This document shows, in pieces, positions 14,436 through 15,485 of a stretch of DNA of 15,485 nucleotides. The stretch is from DATIXD01 sp035518875. Lineage in GTDB: Bacteria; Pseudomonadota; Gammaproteobacteria; Methylococcales; Methylococcaceae. The position numbers and the translations under genes were made by a program. The notes beneath the pieces were generated by a model. That model had not been told where the DNA came from. It did not search any database and saw only the letters and a list, made by a program, of their open reading frames with translations. Position 1 is the stretch's first letter. Every line of letters starts with the position of its first letter. The stretch spans positions 1-15,485 of the forward strand of contig DATIXD010000343.1 of assembly GCA_035518875.1 (NCBI GenBank), in the 5' to 3' direction.

Positions 14436-15485
14436 GGACTTGCCTCCCTGAGTTGGGTCTCAAGTTTTCTCACCTTTTTCTTGAGATCGTAGATGGTCTT
14501 GTAGAGATCATCCATTTCGGATCGCAGGGCGATGGGAAGGTCGTATAGATGCATTTCCATCAATTTGAAGAAATGCTTTCGGACATTAAGGGATGAGTCG
14601 AGCAACTCCCCCTGAAGCCGTCCGAAGTCTTCGGTCTGGAATAGAGCAAAATAGGTCTGTTCGCTGACATCGATCCAGAGGTCGAAAAACTCACCAAACT
14701 CTTTGATTTCTTCGCCTGACTTCATCTTCTCCGCCAGTGTCGCGACGACCTTCTGCATAGCGGTCAGACCGGTGACATACATCATATGCTGATATTCGGT
14801 GTTCTTGACCGCGTAGACCGACAGGTCGTCGAAGCTCCTTAACAGCAGTTCGATCTTTTCGCGGTCCTTGCCAACCGGCGGTACATGAAAAATTCTGCCT
14901 AGCGTGCTGTCGAAAGCATTGAACATCGAATGGTACATCTTCATGAATGATTCGGGATGTCCTTCGACAAACTGAGGAAAGGTCGTCATACTTTCCCGCG
15001 CCGCATCAGCCCAAGGCTTCGTAAATCGCTGGGCAGAGCCAGAATATAACGCCATTACCTGCGCCGATTGGTCGAGCATCAGCTTAACGGCTTCTGCATC
15101 AAAGCCAAAAAGACTGTCAATCAACTCCTTATACTTGGCAGGATCAACAAAAGCCTGATATGACGCCCCAGTTAGGCTTTTTTCTTGCATAGCCTTGAAG
15201 ACTGGAAGCCAAACTTCGTACAGTTTCAGATAGGCATTAGAACTGCCCAGCACTTTTGACAGGCCATCCTTTACGGCCTGCATGTTGGTACTGCATGCCT
15301 CGGCAAGGGTACCCAGCACCGCGCTCGTCCAGGAAGAATACATACGCTGGAATCCGGCCGCATCTACGCTTATGCCCGGAGTTCCTAGGCCAAGGAACAG
15401 TTGTTGCGTCCTCTTGGCGTCCTCCATGAAACCGGTGAACATTTTTTGTTGGGTCTTCAGCCAGTCGTCAAAATAGTCTCGTGTA
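14432..15485 (-). CDS. phaE: Class III PHA synthase subunit PhaE (N-terminus beyond window)
   Basis: The 350 visible residues plus stop show the PhaE pattern. There is a helical N-terminal part, then PPVGKDREKIELL, a helical middle (VYAVKNTEYQHMM, FFDLWIDVSEQTYFALFQTE), and a C-terminal end with LPIALRSEMDDLYKTIYDL and a Lys/Arg-rich coiled-coil-like tail (KKKVRKLETQL). PhaE has no catalytic residues of its own; it forms the active class III synthase complex with PhaC. An ATG at 15442 could be taken as the start, but the frame continues upstream as DYFDDWLKTQQK to the window edge. That is typical of the PhaE N-terminal region, so the gene is truncated by the edge. It precedes phaC with a four-base overlap, forming a phaEC operon whose promoter lies outside. 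Confidence 0.92.
   Translation of the reverse strand, partial: TRDYFDDWLKTQQKMFTGFMEDAKRTQQLFLGLGTPGISVDAAGFQRMYSSWTSAVLGTLAEACSTNMQAVKDGLSKVLGSSNAYLKLYEVWLPVFKAMQEKSLTGASYQAFVDPAKYKELIDSLFGFDAEAVKLMLDQSAQVMALYSGSAQRFTKPWADAARESMTTFPQFVEGHPESFMKMYHSMFNAFDSTLGRIFHVPPVGKDREKIELLLRSFDDLSVYAVKNTEYQHMMYVTGLTAMQKVVATLAEKMKSGEEIKEFGEFFDLWIDVSEQTYFALFQTEDFGRLQGELLDSSLNVRKHFFKLMEMHLYDLPIALRSEMDDLYKTIYDLKKKVRKLETQLREASP
14443..14448 (-). promoter_or_regulatory. Ribosome binding site of phaC inside the end of phaE
   Basis: On the minus strand this reads GGGAGG, seven bases before the phaC ATG at 14435. It lies within the last codons of phaE and supports translational coupling of the two synthase subunits. 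Confidence 0.75.

Noticed and set aside
15440..15442. ATG at 15442 as the start of phaE
   Set aside because: The frame stays open to the window edge with PhaE-like residues (DYFDDWLKTQQK), so this ATG is probably internal.

Overview
The window looks like a chromosomal segment of a Proteobacterium. The class III polyhydroxyalkanoate (PHA) synthase pair PhaC/PhaE resembles that of purple sulfur bacteria such as Allochromatium, which hints at a gammaproteobacterium, but these genes occur more widely and the assignment is an inference. The genome is Gram-negative: there are an OprO/P-type outer-membrane porin, two lipobox signal peptides and an LdtD-type L,D-transpeptidase. Base composition is uneven. 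The transporter gene at the left is strongly GC-rich, while the cytoplasmic patatin and the pha genes are visibly less so.

Left part (1-3119): the start of a GAF-domain sensor leaves the left edge on the minus strand. It is followed by a decayed partial copy of a phosphate-selective-type porin (about 535-1040) and an AspT/YidE-family (AAE) transporter with two RCK_C domains on the minus strand. A divergent intergenic region of about 390 bases separates that transporter from a periplasmic L,D-transpeptidase (3512-5188). A small minus-strand DUF1269/DUF6325-like gene, possibly 5'-truncated, follows.

Middle part (5836-11205): a cytoplasmic patatin-like hydrolase, a repeat-rich spacer with two perfect hairpins and a frameshifted gene remnant, an intact OprO/P-like porin that carries a lipobox, a second patatin-like hydrolase that is itself a predicted lipoprotein, and a broken conserved-protein remnant. 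Three gene remnants in this window (porin copy, 7091-7277, 10694-11095) show that the area has been repeatedly rearranged.

Right part (11206-15485): a PHA synthesis locus. phaB-phaA (acetoacetyl-CoA reductase and beta-ketothiolase) run rightward and converge on phaE-phaC (class III synthase subunits) across a strong hairpin terminator. Thiolase condenses two acetyl-CoA, the reductase makes (R)-3-hydroxybutyryl-CoA, and PhaEC polymerises it. All expected catalytic residues are present. PhaE runs off the right edge.

No tRNA, rRNA, CRISPR array, complete insertion sequence or phage gene was seen. I did not find a clearly new defence or mobile system. The most unusual items are the lipobox-bearing porin, the porin/lipoprotein-patatin gene pair with its broken partner, and the degraded porin paralogue.
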